A stretch of 17,333 bases of DNA from Candidatus Didemnitutus sp. GTDB lineage: Bacteria; Verrucomicrobiota; Verrucomicrobiia; Opitutales; Opitutaceae. The position numbers were made by a program, and so were the translations under genes. Below are positions 5,996 to 13,615 of this stretch, in pieces (within the stretch, counting starts at the first letter, position 1; each line of letters begins with the position of its first letter). The stretch covers positions 1 to 17,333 of the forward strand of contig JAUXOH010000269.1 in NCBI GenBank assembly GCA_030682505.1, written 5' to 3'. A model generated the notes under the pieces. The model was not told the DNA's origin. It was given only the letters and a program-made list of their open reading frames with translations, and searched no databases.

Positions 5996-6394
5996 ATGAA
6001 CCGGCGCGGCTTCCTGCGGGCCGTGGGAGCGACGGGCATGTGGCTGCTGCTGCATCGACCCGCCGCGGCGAAACCGTCGCGCCACCAGCGCGGCCTCGAA
6101 CTCCTCCGCGCTGCCATTGCCGGGAGAAAGGTCATTCGCTTTCGCTATCAGGGCCTCGAGCGCGAAGCGGAGCCGCATGCCCTCGGGGTGGTGTCCGGCG
6201 GCCGCCCCGCCTTTTTCGGCTGGCAGACCAAGGGTCGGAGCCGCACCGACCCGCCGCCGGGCTGGCGCACCTTCGTGCTCTCCGAGATCAAGGAACTCCG
6301 CGGGTTGAAAAAACCCTTCGCGCCGCGGGCCGATTACCGTCCGGAGCGCAGCGGCCTTCACGAAATCGAAACCGATGTGCACGCCGCCCGCTAA
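5996..6394 (+). CDS. Small Tat-signal protein with a WYL-like domain
   Basis: The 132-aa product starts MNRRGFLRAVGA followed by a hydrophobic stretch ending in an A-rich site (AAA near 23-25), which reads as a twin-arginine export signal. Residues about 45-101 look like a WYL domain: KVIRFRYQG, then EAEPHALGVVSGGRPAFFGW, then GWRTFVLSEIKEL, matching the WYL scheme of an I-x-F-x-Y strand, an xEPxxL strand and WRxFxLxxI. No helix-turn-helix is present, unlike typical WYL transcription regulators. The ATG at 5996 is chosen for the signal peptide; earlier in-frame codons overlap the divergent haem gene. An exported WYL-like domain would be unusual; a cytoplasmic protein with a chance RR motif is the alternative. 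Confidence 0.7.
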   Translation: MNRRGFLRAVGATGMWLLLHRPAAAKPSRHQRGLELLRAAIAGRKVIRFRYQGLEREAEPHALGVVSGGRPAFFGWQTKGRSRTDPPPGWRTFVLSEIKELRGLKKPFAPRADYRPERSGLHEIETDVHAAR

Positions 6395-6412
6395 GGCGGC
6401 CGACGAACTTGA

Positions 6413-6910
6413 TTACAAACGCGATTTCACCGGCCCGGAAAACCGCACGAGCGGCTGGTTGGCCGCGACATAAAGGGGGTGGCGGGGATGGCCGGCCTGC
6501 GTCGTGCCGAGACACCAGAGTTCTCGTCCGGCAAAGAGTTTCACCACGGCGTCCGCCCGGGATTGGTAGGCGCCCGACACCCCCCAGGCCGCCACGATGA
6601 TGTCGCAGCGCTTGCCCGCCGCGAGGAGCGAGGAGTCGTTTTCCGGCCCGACGGGATCGGGCGTCGCCATCATCTCCCTGGGATAGGGCGTGCGCAACCC
6701 GAACAGGTTGGCCATCCAAAAACCGTCGAAGCCTTCACGCTGCGAAAAGGAACGAATGCGCGTGAGCGTCGGGTCGAGCTTGGCCTCGTCGGCCGTGCTC
6801 GGGTTGAGCCCGATCCACAGGATCAACTTGTCGCTGAAGAGGGCATTCCAGCGGTGGATCAGGCTGTAGCGATGCCGCCGGTCGGGAGAGAAGTGGCAGT
6901 CGTTTTCCAA
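6413..6910 (-). CDS. DUF1643 domain-containing protein
   Basis: The 165-aa product carries the DUF1643 pattern throughout: ILWIGLNPSTADEAKLDPTLTRIRSF, then MANLFGLRTPYPREMMATPDPVGPENDSSL, then VAAWG and a final CLGTTQAGHPRHPLYV. The biochemical role of this family is not established. The start is a TTG at 6910, since the family N-terminus begins immediately and the glutaryl-CoA dehydrogenase stop lies only 10 bp upstream on the same strand; the gene is therefore likely the last in that transcript. Nothing in the sequence ties its function to the dehydrogenase. Confidence 0.85.
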   Translation of the reverse strand: MENDCHFSPDRRHRYSLIHRWNALFSDKLILWIGLNPSTADEAKLDPTLTRIRSFSQREGFDGFWMANLFGLRTPYPREMMATPDPVGPENDSSLLAAGKRCDIIVAAWGVSGAYQSRADAVVKLFAGRELWCLGTTQAGHPRHPLYVAANQPLVRFSGPVKSRL

Positions 6911-6920
6911 ACGCGCGCGG

Positions 6921-8108
6921 TCAGTTGCAGAAGGCCTGGATGCCGGTCTGGGCGCGGCCGAGAATCAGCGCATGGATGTCGTGCGTGCCCTCGTAGGTGT
7001 TGACCGACTCGAGATTCATGACGTGCCGGATGACGTGGTATTCGTCGGCGATGCCGTTGCCGCCGTGCATGTCGCGCGCGACGCGGGCGATGTCGAGGGC
7101 CTTTCCGCAGGAGTTGCGCTTCAGCATCGAGACCATCTCGGGCGCGGCCTTGTCGGAATCCATCAGGCGCCCCAGTTGCAACACGGCCTGCAAGCCGAGC
7201 GTGATTTCGGTCTGCATGTTCGCGAGTTTGAGTTGGATGAGCTGGTTGGCGGCGAGCGGCCGGCCGAATTGCTTGCGGTCGAGCGTGTATTGCCGGGCGG
7301 CATGCCAGCAGAACTCTGCGGCGCCGAGCGCGCCCCACGAAATCCCGTAGCGGGCCTTGTTCAGGCAGCCGAGCGGGCCCTTCAGGCCCTTGACGTTGGG
7401 CAGCAGGTTGGCCTCGGGCACGGCGACGTCGTCCATCATGATCATGCCGGTCGGCGAGGCGCGGAGGGAAAACTTGCCCTCGATCTTCGGCGCGGTGAGC
7501 CCGGGCATGCCCTTCTCGAGAATGAACCCGCGGATCTCGCCCTCCTCGTCCTTCGCCCACACGACGAAGACGTCGGCGATCGGGGAGTTGGTGATCCACG
7601 TCTTGGAGCCGCGCAGCGTCCAGCCCGTCGGCGTCTTGGTCGCGCGACTAGCCATGCCGCCGGGATCGGAGCCGTGGTTGGGTTCGGTCAGACCGAAGCA
7701 GCCCACGAGTTCACCGGTGGCGAGACGGGGCAGATATTTTTCACGCTGCTCCTCCGTGCCGTAGGCGTTGATCGGGTGCATCACGAGCGAGGACTGCACG
7801 CTCATGACCGAGCGGTAGCCGGAGTCCACCCGCTCCACCTCGCGCGCGATGAGGCCGTAGCAGACGTGATTCACGCCGGCGCAGCCGTAGCCCTCGATGG
7901 TCGAACCGAGCAGGCCGAGCGCGCCCATCTCGTGCAAGATCTCGCGGTGGAAAATTTCGTGGCGGTTGGCCTCGATGATCCGCGGCATCAGCTTGCCCTG
8001 GCAATAGTCGCGGGCCGAGTCGCGCACGGCGCGCTCGTCTTCGGTCAGTTGCTGGTCGAACCGCAGGGCGTCTTCCCAGCGGAATTTGGAGGAGTCGGAT
8101 TTGCTCAT
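6921..8108 (-). CDS. gcdH: Glutaryl-CoA dehydrogenase
   Basis: This 395-aa flavoenzyme of the acyl-CoA dehydrogenase superfamily oxidises and decarboxylates glutaryl-CoA to crotonyl-CoA in lysine, hydroxylysine and tryptophan breakdown. The glutaryl-CoA-specific features are present: EVERVDSGYRSVMSVQSSLVM, whose arginine binds the substrate carboxylate, CFGLTEPNHGSDP for FAD and substrate binding, and the C-terminal VNTYEGTHDIHALILGRAQTGIQAF with catalytic base E373. Length is full. No other lysine-degradation genes or electron-transfer flavoprotein genes are in the window. The start at 8108 gives the usual N-terminus (SSKFRWEDALRFDQQLTEDE). The fic gene lies 81 bp upstream on the same strand. 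Confidence 0.95.
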   Translation of the reverse strand: MSKSDSSKFRWEDALRFDQQLTEDERAVRDSARDYCQGKLMPRIIEANRHEIFHREILHEMGALGLLGSTIEGYGCAGVNHVCYGLIAREVERVDSGYRSVMSVQSSLVMHPINAYGTEEQREKYLPRLATGELVGCFGLTEPNHGSDPGGMASRATKTPTGWTLRGSKTWITNSPIADVFVVWAKDEEGEIRGFILEKGMPGLTAPKIEGKFSLRASPTGMIMMDDVAVPEANLLPNVKGLKGPLGCLNKARYGISWGALGAAEFCWHAARQYTLDRKQFGRPLAANQLIQLKLANMQTEITLGLQAVLQLGRLMDSDKAAPEMVSMLKRNSCGKALDIARVARDMHGGNGIADEYHVIRHVMNLESVNTYEGTHDIHALILGRAQTGIQAFCN

Positions 8109-8189
8109 GGGGGAGAGGGGGTCTGGAAGGGGGGACAGGCAGTCAACGCCACGGCGAGGAAACAGGCAAGCCGGGGAGAGCGGAAGGGA

Positions 8190-9338
8190 TTACAGTGGCT
8201 CGGTTCCCTCGCTGAGGATGCGCAGGTATTCCTTGTAAGCATAAAGGCGACCGCGTTGCTGGCCGGTGATTTCCCCGGCCAGACCCAGTTTGACCAGCAA
8301 GGAGAGTGCGGCATTGGCGGTGGGCTTGGAGAGTCCGAGTGCGGCGACGATGGTGGGAGACGAAACCACGGGTTGCCGCTGCATGAATTCGTGCACGCGC
8401 GGAGCGGAGCCGGCGGCGCGGCCGAGTTCGTAGAGCCGGGCGCGATCGGCCTGGAAAAGACGCAAGAGCCGGGCGACGGTTTCGGTGGCCTGGTTTGCCG
8501 TCTCCTCCACGCCAGTGAGGAAGAATTCGATCCAAGCCTCCCAGTCGCCCGTCTCGCGCACGCGTTGCAGCAGTTCGTAGTAGGTGGTGCGGTTTTTCTT
8601 TAGATAGAGACTGAGGTAGAGCAGGGGTTGCGGCAGCACGCCGTCCTGGCAGAGGAGGAGCGTGATGAGCAGGCGGCCCACGCGCCCGTTGCCGTCGAGG
8701 AACGGGTGGATCGTCTCGAATTGCACGTGGGCCAAGGCGGCCCGCACGAGCGAGGGCACCGTTTCGTCGCGCAGGAATTTTTCGAGGGCTCCGAGGCAGT
8801 CGAGCAGATGGTCGGGCGGCGGGGGCACGAAGAGCGCGTTGCCGGGCCGCGTGCCGCCGATCCAGTTCTGGGAACGGCGAAACTCGCCCGGTTGTTGCTC
8901 GCAGCCGCGACCCTTGGCGAGGAGTTCGCGGTGCACTTCCTGCACGAGCCGGAGCGAGAGAGGAAAGCCTTCGCGCAGGCGCGCGAGGCCGTGGTTCATG
9001 GCCGCGACATAATTGGAGACCTCCTGGACATCGTCGAGGGGCAGACCGGGGAGGGCGGAATTCTCAAACAAGAGCAGTTCGGAGAGAGACGATTGCGTGC
9101 CCTCAATTTGCGAGGAAAGGAGGGCTTCCTTGCGGATATAGCTGTAGAGAAACAAGTGGGGATCAGGCAGCAGGGTCGTGACGCCACTGAGCCGGCCCAG
9201 CGAGACACTGGCGCGTTGAAAAAGGGCGGCATCCCAAGTTGCTGGCGGCTCCGGCGGCAGAGGATTCGGCACAAAAGCCGCACAGGGTTCCCCCGCCGTG
9301 CGGATGGGTAATTTGTAACCCGTAAGGCCCCGATACAT
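8190..9338 (-). CDS. Fic family protein (AMPylase) with N-terminal inhibitory helix and C-terminal winged helix
   Basis: Fic enzymes transfer AMP or another nucleotide to target hydroxyls. The 382-aa product has a Fic_N region, the class II inhibition motif S75-SQI-E79-G80 in LLSSQIEGTQ, and the complete active site H211-PFLDGNGRVGR (H at 211, final R at 222), so it should be active and self-inhibited. A C-terminal winged-helix-like segment (SPTIVAALGLSKPTANAALSLLVKLGLAGEI) suggests DNA binding. The ATG at 9338 is preferred; an in-frame TTG at 9368 lies inside a perfect dyad and adds ten residues without family similarity. The upstream dyad cluster could be its operator. It follows glycyl-tRNA synthetase on the same strand after about 110 bp. 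Confidence 0.93.
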   Translation of the reverse strand: MYRGLTGYKLPIRTAGEPCAAFVPNPLPPEPPATWDAALFQRASVSLGRLSGVTTLLPDPHLFLYSYIRKEALLSSQIEGTQSSLSELLLFENSALPGLPLDDVQEVSNYVAAMNHGLARLREGFPLSLRLVQEVHRELLAKGRGCEQQPGEFRRSQNWIGGTRPGNALFVPPPPDHLLDCLGALEKFLRDETVPSLVRAALAHVQFETIHPFLDGNGRVGRLLITLLLCQDGVLPQPLLYLSLYLKKNRTTYYELLQRVRETGDWEAWIEFFLTGVEETANQATETVARLLRLFQADRARLYELGRAAGSAPRVHEFMQRQPVVSSPTIVAALGLSKPTANAALSLLVKLGLAGEITGQQRGRLYAYKEYLRILSEGTEPL

Positions 9339-9358
9339 GGTAATAGCAATGCAGGTTG

Positions 9359-9424
9359 GCTTTACCAAGTCCAGCCTTGGTAAAGCGAATCGCCGATTTG
9401 CTTACTAGTTGTGCGCCTAGTAAG
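9359..9424 (-). promoter_or_regulatory. Cluster of three dyads upstream of fic, putative operator
   Basis: Three contiguous dyads fill the gap before fic. The first is a perfect 11-bp inverted repeat, GCTTTACCAAG at 9359-9369 against CTTGGTAAAGC at 9376-9386, with a 6-nt spacer. The second, 9385-9401, is GCGAATCG against CGATTTGC with one mismatch and a 1-nt centre. The third is CTTACTAG at 9401-9408 against CTAGTAAG at 9417-9424. Half-sites of the GTAA(A)G kind recur in the outer pair. There is no T-run in the transcribed direction, which argues against a terminator for the preceding glycyl-tRNA synthetase gene. Binding by the Fic winged helix is inference. Confidence 0.55.
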
Positions 9425-9449
9425 GCGAACCTAACTTACGGAACACAAA

Positions 9450-10973
9450 TCAGTAAACGTATTCGGCCAGCAGCGCGAAGAGTTCGGTCTCGGTGATGCG
9501 TTTCTGCTGCATCGAGTCGCGCTCGCGGAGCGTGAAGGTGTCGCCGGGTTTCTCGATCGTTTCGAAATCGATCGTCACGCACCAGGGCGTGCCGGCCTCG
9601 TCCTGCCGGCGGTAGCGTTTGCCGATCGCGCCGCCGTCGTCGTATTGCACGGCGTAGTTGCGGCGCAGCTTGAGGTAGAGGGCGCGGGCGCGGTTGGTGA
9701 GTTGCTCCTTGTTCTTCAGCAACGGCAAGATGGCCACCTTCACCGGCGCGATGCGCGGGGAGAAGCGGAGCACGGTGCGCTTCTCGACGTTGCCCTTGTC
9801 GTCGGTCACGTCCTCTTCCGCGTAACCGGCGGCGAGCACGGCGAGGAAGATGCGGTCGACGCCCACGGCGGGCTCGATGACGTGCGGCACGATTTTCTTC
9901 TTGGTGCCCTCGTCGAAGAGATCCTGCGGCTTGCCGCTGGCGTTGGCGTGTTGCGTGAGGTCGTAGTTGCCGCGGGCCGCGATACCCCAGAGCTCCTGCA
10001 CGCCGAAGGGATACTTGAACATGATGTCCACCGTGCCGCGCGAGTAGAACGCGAGCTTCTCCTTCGGGTGCGTGTAGCGCGAGAGGTGGCTGTCGGGCAG
10101 CCCGATGCTGCGGAGCCAGTTCTCGCACCAGACGATCCACTCTTCGTGGCATTGAGCCCAGTCGGCGTCCTCGTGGATGAAGTATTCCATTTCCATCTGC
10201 TCGAACTCGCGCGAGCGGAAGATGAAGTTGCGCGGCGTGATCTCGTTGCGGAAGGATTTGCCGATTTGGGCGATGCCGAAGGGCAGCTTCACGCGCGTGG
10301 TGTCGGCGACGTTCTTGAAGTCGACGAACATGCCCTGCGCCGTCTCGGGCCGCAGGTAGGCGACGGACGAGGCGTCGCGCATCGCGCCGACGTTGGTCTC
10401 GAACATCATGTTGAAGGCGCGCGGCGGCGTCAGGCTGCCGGGTTCGCCGGTGGCGGGCGAGGGGATGAGCGGGATTTCCTCGGCGGTGGCCTCGGTGAAT
10501 TCCTTCGGTTGCACGGCGGCGAGGGTTCCCTGCACGGCCTTCTTGCGCTTGAGCTGCTCGGCGGCGGTTTGGAGTTCGCCGGCGGTGTTCTCGCTTTCGA
10601 GCGCGGAGACGTAGCCGATCGTGCTGCCCTCGACCACGACGGCCGCGAAGAACAACTGATCGGCGCGGTAGCGTTGCTTGCTCGCCTTGCAATCCACCAG
10701 CGGGTCGGTGAAGCCGGCGACGTGGCCGGAGGCCTCCCAGACCTTCGGGTGCATGATGATGGAGGATTCGAGACCGACGATGTCGTCGCGCCGTTGCACC
10801 ATGTCGCGCCACCAGCAATCGCGGATGTTGCGCTTCAACTCCACGCCGAGCGGGCCGTAATCAAAGAAGCCGTTGAGGCCGCCGTAGATCTCGGAGGACG
10901 GGTAGACGAAGCCCCGGCGCTTCGCGAGCGACACCAGGGATTCCATGAGATGGGGAGTTTCGGTGGAGGACAT
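9450..10973 (-). CDS. glyS: Glycyl-tRNA synthetase, single-chain (alpha2) type
   Basis: This 507-aa class II synthetase charges tRNA-Gly. It is the single-polypeptide dimeric type rather than the alpha2beta2 type. The N-terminus ESLVSLAKRRGFVYPSSEIYGGLNGFFDYGPLG is diagnostic. Motif 2 is FRNEITPRNFIFRSREFEQ with R242, and motif 3 is GVDRIFLAVL with R374. The C-terminal anticodon-binding domain (VAILPLLKNKEQL to TPWCVTIDFET) is intact. The start at 10973 (MSSTETPHLMESL) is chosen because the further upstream in-frame 48 codons lack family similarity. A divergent spacer of 161 bp separates it from the TonB-domain operon. I saw no T-box leader. Confidence 0.96.
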   Translation of the reverse strand: MSSTETPHLMESLVSLAKRRGFVYPSSEIYGGLNGFFDYGPLGVELKRNIRDCWWRDMVQRRDDIVGLESSIIMHPKVWEASGHVAGFTDPLVDCKASKQRYRADQLFFAAVVVEGSTIGYVSALESENTAGELQTAAEQLKRKKAVQGTLAAVQPKEFTEATAEEIPLIPSPATGEPGSLTPPRAFNMMFETNVGAMRDASSVAYLRPETAQGMFVDFKNVADTTRVKLPFGIAQIGKSFRNEITPRNFIFRSREFEQMEMEYFIHEDADWAQCHEEWIVWCENWLRSIGLPDSHLSRYTHPKEKLAFYSRGTVDIMFKYPFGVQELWGIAARGNYDLTQHANASGKPQDLFDEGTKKKIVPHVIEPAVGVDRIFLAVLAAGYAEEDVTDDKGNVEKRTVLRFSPRIAPVKVAILPLLKNKEQLTNRARALYLKLRRNYAVQYDDGGAIGKRYRRQDEAGTPWCVTIDFETIEKPGDTFTLRERDSMQQKRITETELFALLAEYVY

Positions 10974-11134
10974 TGGGAAAAAGGAGAGAGCCGACCGCAC
11001 GGTCAGCAGCGACTGAGTGAAGAGGGCGGCCGGAGGAGGGTCAATGCCGCCGTTGGTAATTGAAGCAGGCTTGTCAGCCGACGGGCGACCTGCACGCTCA
11101 CGCGAATAATTGATCACGGGCCAGAAGTGATCCT

Positions 11135-12226
11135 ATGAAAAACCGGTTCTTGTTTAGGTCCAGTCTGTGGGCTGCCTTTTGCGTGATCGCATCCGGCGCG
11201 CTTGCGAATAGCGCGGCGGCAGAGGATAAGAAACTGGATCAACCGCCCAAGCCGATCAAGCAGGCGGCACCGGAGTTTCCGCTTGAAATGCAGATGGCGG
11301 GCATAGGCGGTTCGGTGAAACTGGCATATTTGGTGAATGAGGAGGGCAATGTCGAAGAAGTCATCGTGCTTGCCTCAAACAATCCTTGGTTTGACCGACC
11401 CGCAATCGAGTCGGTCTTCAAGTGGCATTTCGAACCCGGGCGAAAAGAGGGCAAACCGGTCCGCACCTGGATCAAACAGGATGTTGACTTTCATGTGCGT
11501 GGAAGTGAACGGGTTGGTCTTTGGGCGGTAAAAAAGACCTCCAAGCACAAGAGTTTACCCGCAGAGTTTCAGTGGCACACGGCACCTGTGCCGGTCGGTA
11601 GCAATTTTCCCGTTTACCCGTTTGAAAGCCTGCGAGCGAAAGTGAAGGGCAAGACCAAGGTAAGGTTCATCATCGGGCCCGAAGGTCGTGTCCTCGTTGC
11701 GGAGGTGATGGAGGCGACCGTTCCGGAGTTGGGGCGCGCGGCCGTCGCCGCGATGGAAACCTGGTTATTCACTCCCCCGAAAAAGCGGGATGGAACCGCC
11801 AGCTTTGCCGTCGTTGAAATGGAGCATGACTATCATCCTTCGGGTTGGGGCAACGTGCCGCTGACGGATTCGGCCAAGAGAATCCTGCGTTCGCTTGATC
11901 GAAACCCGGCGGCTGTTGTGGCCCCAAAGGAACTGGATGCGATGCCGAAACCGTTGTCGCAGCGAGCACCGGTTTTTCCAACGGCACTTCGGGACAAGGG
12001 ATTGAGCGGCGAAGCGGAGATCGAGTTCTTCATCGACGAAGATGGTGATGCGCAGTTGCCGCGCATTGTTTCTGCAACCGCACCGGAATTCGGCTATGCG
12101 GCGGCGCAGGCCGTGGCGGCGTGGCGCTTCACCCCGCCGAGAGTAAACGGCAAACCCGCCGTCGTGCGGGTACAGGTTCCGGTTTCGTTCGCTCTTTCCG
12201 CCGCGCAAAAGGAGGCGTCCCAATGA
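11135..12226 (+). CDS. Exported protein with three TonB C-terminal-type domains (first gene of operon)
   Basis: A signal peptide (to about residue 29, ending ANSAAAE) leads a 363-aa protein made of three TonB-C-like repeats, roughly residues 42-120, 155-235 and 275-355. Each shows the family scheme: a proline before the first helix (APEFP, FPVYP, APVFP), a strand G-x-x-x-x-x-F/Y-x-I/V, a D/E-x-x-G turn, and a final W-x-F-x-P (WHFEP, WLFTP, WRFTP). Classical TonB has one such domain behind an N-terminal membrane anchor and a proline-rich spacer; here the anchor is replaced by what looks like a cleavable signal and no spacer is present. The stop overlaps the next start as ATGA. It probably works in the periplasm. 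Contact with TonB-dependent receptors is inference, and a structural role is possible. Confidence 0.85.
   Translation: MKNRFLFRSSLWAAFCVIASGALANSAAAEDKKLDQPPKPIKQAAPEFPLEMQMAGIGGSVKLAYLVNEEGNVEEVIVLASNNPWFDRPAIESVFKWHFEPGRKEGKPVRTWIKQDVDFHVRGSERVGLWAVKKTSKHKSLPAEFQWHTAPVPVGSNFPVYPFESLRAKVKGKTKVRFIIGPEGRVLVAEVMEATVPELGRAAVAAMETWLFTPPKKRDGTASFAVVEMEHDYHPSGWGNVPLTDSAKRILRSLDRNPAAVVAPKELDAMPKPLSQRAPVFPTALRDKGLSGEAEIEFFIDEDGDAQLPRIVSATAPEFGYAAAQAVAAWRFTPPRVNGKPAVVRVQVPVSFALSAAQKEASQ
12211..12215 (+). promoter_or_regulatory. Strong ribosome binding site for the second TonB-domain gene
   Basis: GGAGG lies 7 nt before the ATG at 12223, inside the end of the preceding gene. It fixes the start of the second gene and indicates coupled translation through the ATGA overlap. 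It stands out because most genes in this window lack a clear Shine-Dalgarno sequence. Confidence 0.75.
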
Positions 12227-13614
12227 CGCCCACGAACGACCGGGGGCTTCGTTGGAACGGAGCGTGGCGCGGTTGGATCCTCACTCTGGCCTTGGCCGTG
12301 GCGCCATTGAATGCGCAGGAAAGGGGTGCGGACGGCGGATTGACCGAGGGCGCGGCGGCGCTGCGCCACTGGGTGCAACCGGCGTTTCCCGAGCAGGCGC
12401 GGCGCGAAAAAACCGAGGGCCGCGTGGTCGTCGATTTTGTGGTCGAGGCGAAAGGCATGGTCACGATGGCCGAGATCGCGGAGTCCTCCGCCGGGATGTT
12501 TGAGGACCCGGCGCTCGAGGCGGTGCGGCAATGGACCTTCGCCCCGGCGCTCGAACAGGGGCTGCCTGCCGCCTGTGGCATGACGGTGGTGATCGAGTTT
12601 CCCCTTTCGCAACTGAAACAGAAGCGAATGCCGATTGCGCCGACGCAGCAGCATTTGCTGCCCGTGGCCGCCAAGCGGAAGCCGACCAGCCCGCGGCACG
12701 TGCCCGACCCCGAGTATCCCGAGGAATTGGAGGCGCGGAAACTGCCCGGCGAAGTCCGGCTGGAGTTTAGAATCGATGCCACGGGGCGCGTGCGATCGCC
12801 GAGGGTGCTGTGGGCGTCGCATGCGGCCTTCGTTGCCGAGTCTCTGCGCGCCGCAGAGCAATCGACGTTTGAGCCGGCCCGCCAAGGAATACTGGCCAAG
12901 GAATCGGCGATCAAATACCCGGTCAGTTTCGTCAGCTTTGGGGCCAAGCGAGCAGACATTCTTGCCGCCAACGGCCTGCAACTGGCCGAAGGGGAGTCGG
13001 TGGATATGTTGCCCATGCCGTTTGTGATGTCGGAGCCCGTTTATCCCTTCGAACGGCTGGTGGCGCGCGAGCCGGGGTCGGCCCGGGTCGCGTTCAAGCT
13101 CAACGGCGAGGGCATGCCGACGGAGATCGAATTGGTTTCCGCAAGCGCCCCGGAATTCGGTGCGGCCATGGTGGCCGCCGTCGAAACCTGGGCGTTTCGC
13201 CCCGCGGGGAAGAGGGACACAGGGGCACCAACGCGCATGGTCGCCACCCACGAGTTTCAGCCGCCGGCCGGAGGATCTGTCGCCCGACTGACCGCAAGCT
13301 TGCGGTCAAACGGCGGGGGTATTTCCGAAGCGACCGGACTGGACGAGAAGCTGGAGCCCCTCTGGCGGGGATTTCCAGCCTATCCAAGGGCCTTACTCGA
13401 GGAAGGACCGACCGGTGAGGCCAGAATTGAGTTCATCATTGATCGTGACGGACGGGCCCGGCTGATACGGGTGCTTTCTGCGACACGTCCTGAATTTGGC
13501 TGGGCAGCTGTGACCGCGGTAAGCCAGTGGGTCTTCTCGCGACCGCGGCGTGCGGGCGTGCCGGTCGATGTCCGCGCCAGAATCGACCTGGGCTTCACCC
13601 GACCCGCCTCCTGA
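12223..13614 (+). CDS. Exported protein with four TonB C-terminal-type domains (second gene of operon)
   Basis: The 463-aa product has a signal peptide (WILTLALAVAPLNAQ) and about four TonB-C-like domains, near residues 45-125, 160-235, 265-345 and 380-460. Recognisable pieces are VQPAFPEQARREKTEGRVVV with WTFAP, PDPEYPEELEARKLPGEVRL with TFEPA, SEPVYPFERL with WAFRP, and FPAYPRALLEEGPTGEARIEF with WVFSRP. The last two domains and their linker closely parallel the last two of the first gene (GEAEIEFFIDEDG against GEARIEFIIDRDG; SATAPEFGYAA against SATRPEFGWAA), so the genes arose by duplication of a two-domain block. The ATG overlaps the previous stop and has a strong GGAGG. The third gene starts 1 bp after the stop. 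No ExbB/ExbD partner is in the window. Confidence 0.85.
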   Translation: MTPTNDRGLRWNGAWRGWILTLALAVAPLNAQERGADGGLTEGAAALRHWVQPAFPEQARREKTEGRVVVDFVVEAKGMVTMAEIAESSAGMFEDPALEAVRQWTFAPALEQGLPAACGMTVVIEFPLSQLKQKRMPIAPTQQHLLPVAAKRKPTSPRHVPDPEYPEELEARKLPGEVRLEFRIDATGRVRSPRVLWASHAAFVAESLRAAEQSTFEPARQGILAKESAIKYPVSFVSFGAKRADILAANGLQLAEGESVDMLPMPFVMSEPVYPFERLVAREPGSARVAFKLNGEGMPTEIELVSASAPEFGAAMVAAVETWAFRPAGKRDTGAPTRMVATHEFQPPAGGSVARLTASLRSNGGGISEATGLDEKLEPLWRGFPAYPRALLEEGPTGEARIEFIIDRDGRARLIRVLSATRPEFGWAAVTAVSQWVFSRPRRAGVPVDVRARIDLGFTRPAS

Positions 13615-13615
13615 C

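Noticed and set aside
6972..8603. Long open frame (543 codons) on the plus strand across the dehydrogenase and fic genes
   Set aside because: It is the antisense shadow of two well-supported minus-strand genes. High G+C removes stop codons from the opposite strand, and its translation has no family pattern.
9401..9424. Intrinsic terminator of the glycyl-tRNA synthetase gene
   Set aside because: The stem is short and A/T-rich and no T-run follows in the direction of transcription; an operator reading is more consistent with the adjoining dyads.
9645..11063. Long open frame (472 codons) on the plus strand across glycyl-tRNA synthetase
   Set aside because: It is antisense to an unmistakable synthetase gene and gives a low-complexity G/V/E/A-rich translation typical of shadows.
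11112..11132. Inverted repeat GATCAC / GTGATC just before the first TonB-domain gene
   Set aside because: Six-bp arms with a 9-nt spacer are common by chance; there is no related copy nearby to support an operator or a hairpin hiding the ribosome site.
10974..11134. T-box or other riboswitch in the leader of glycyl-tRNA synthetase
   Set aside because: No T-box core sequence, specifier hairpin or terminator-antiterminator pair is visible in the 161 bp before the gene.
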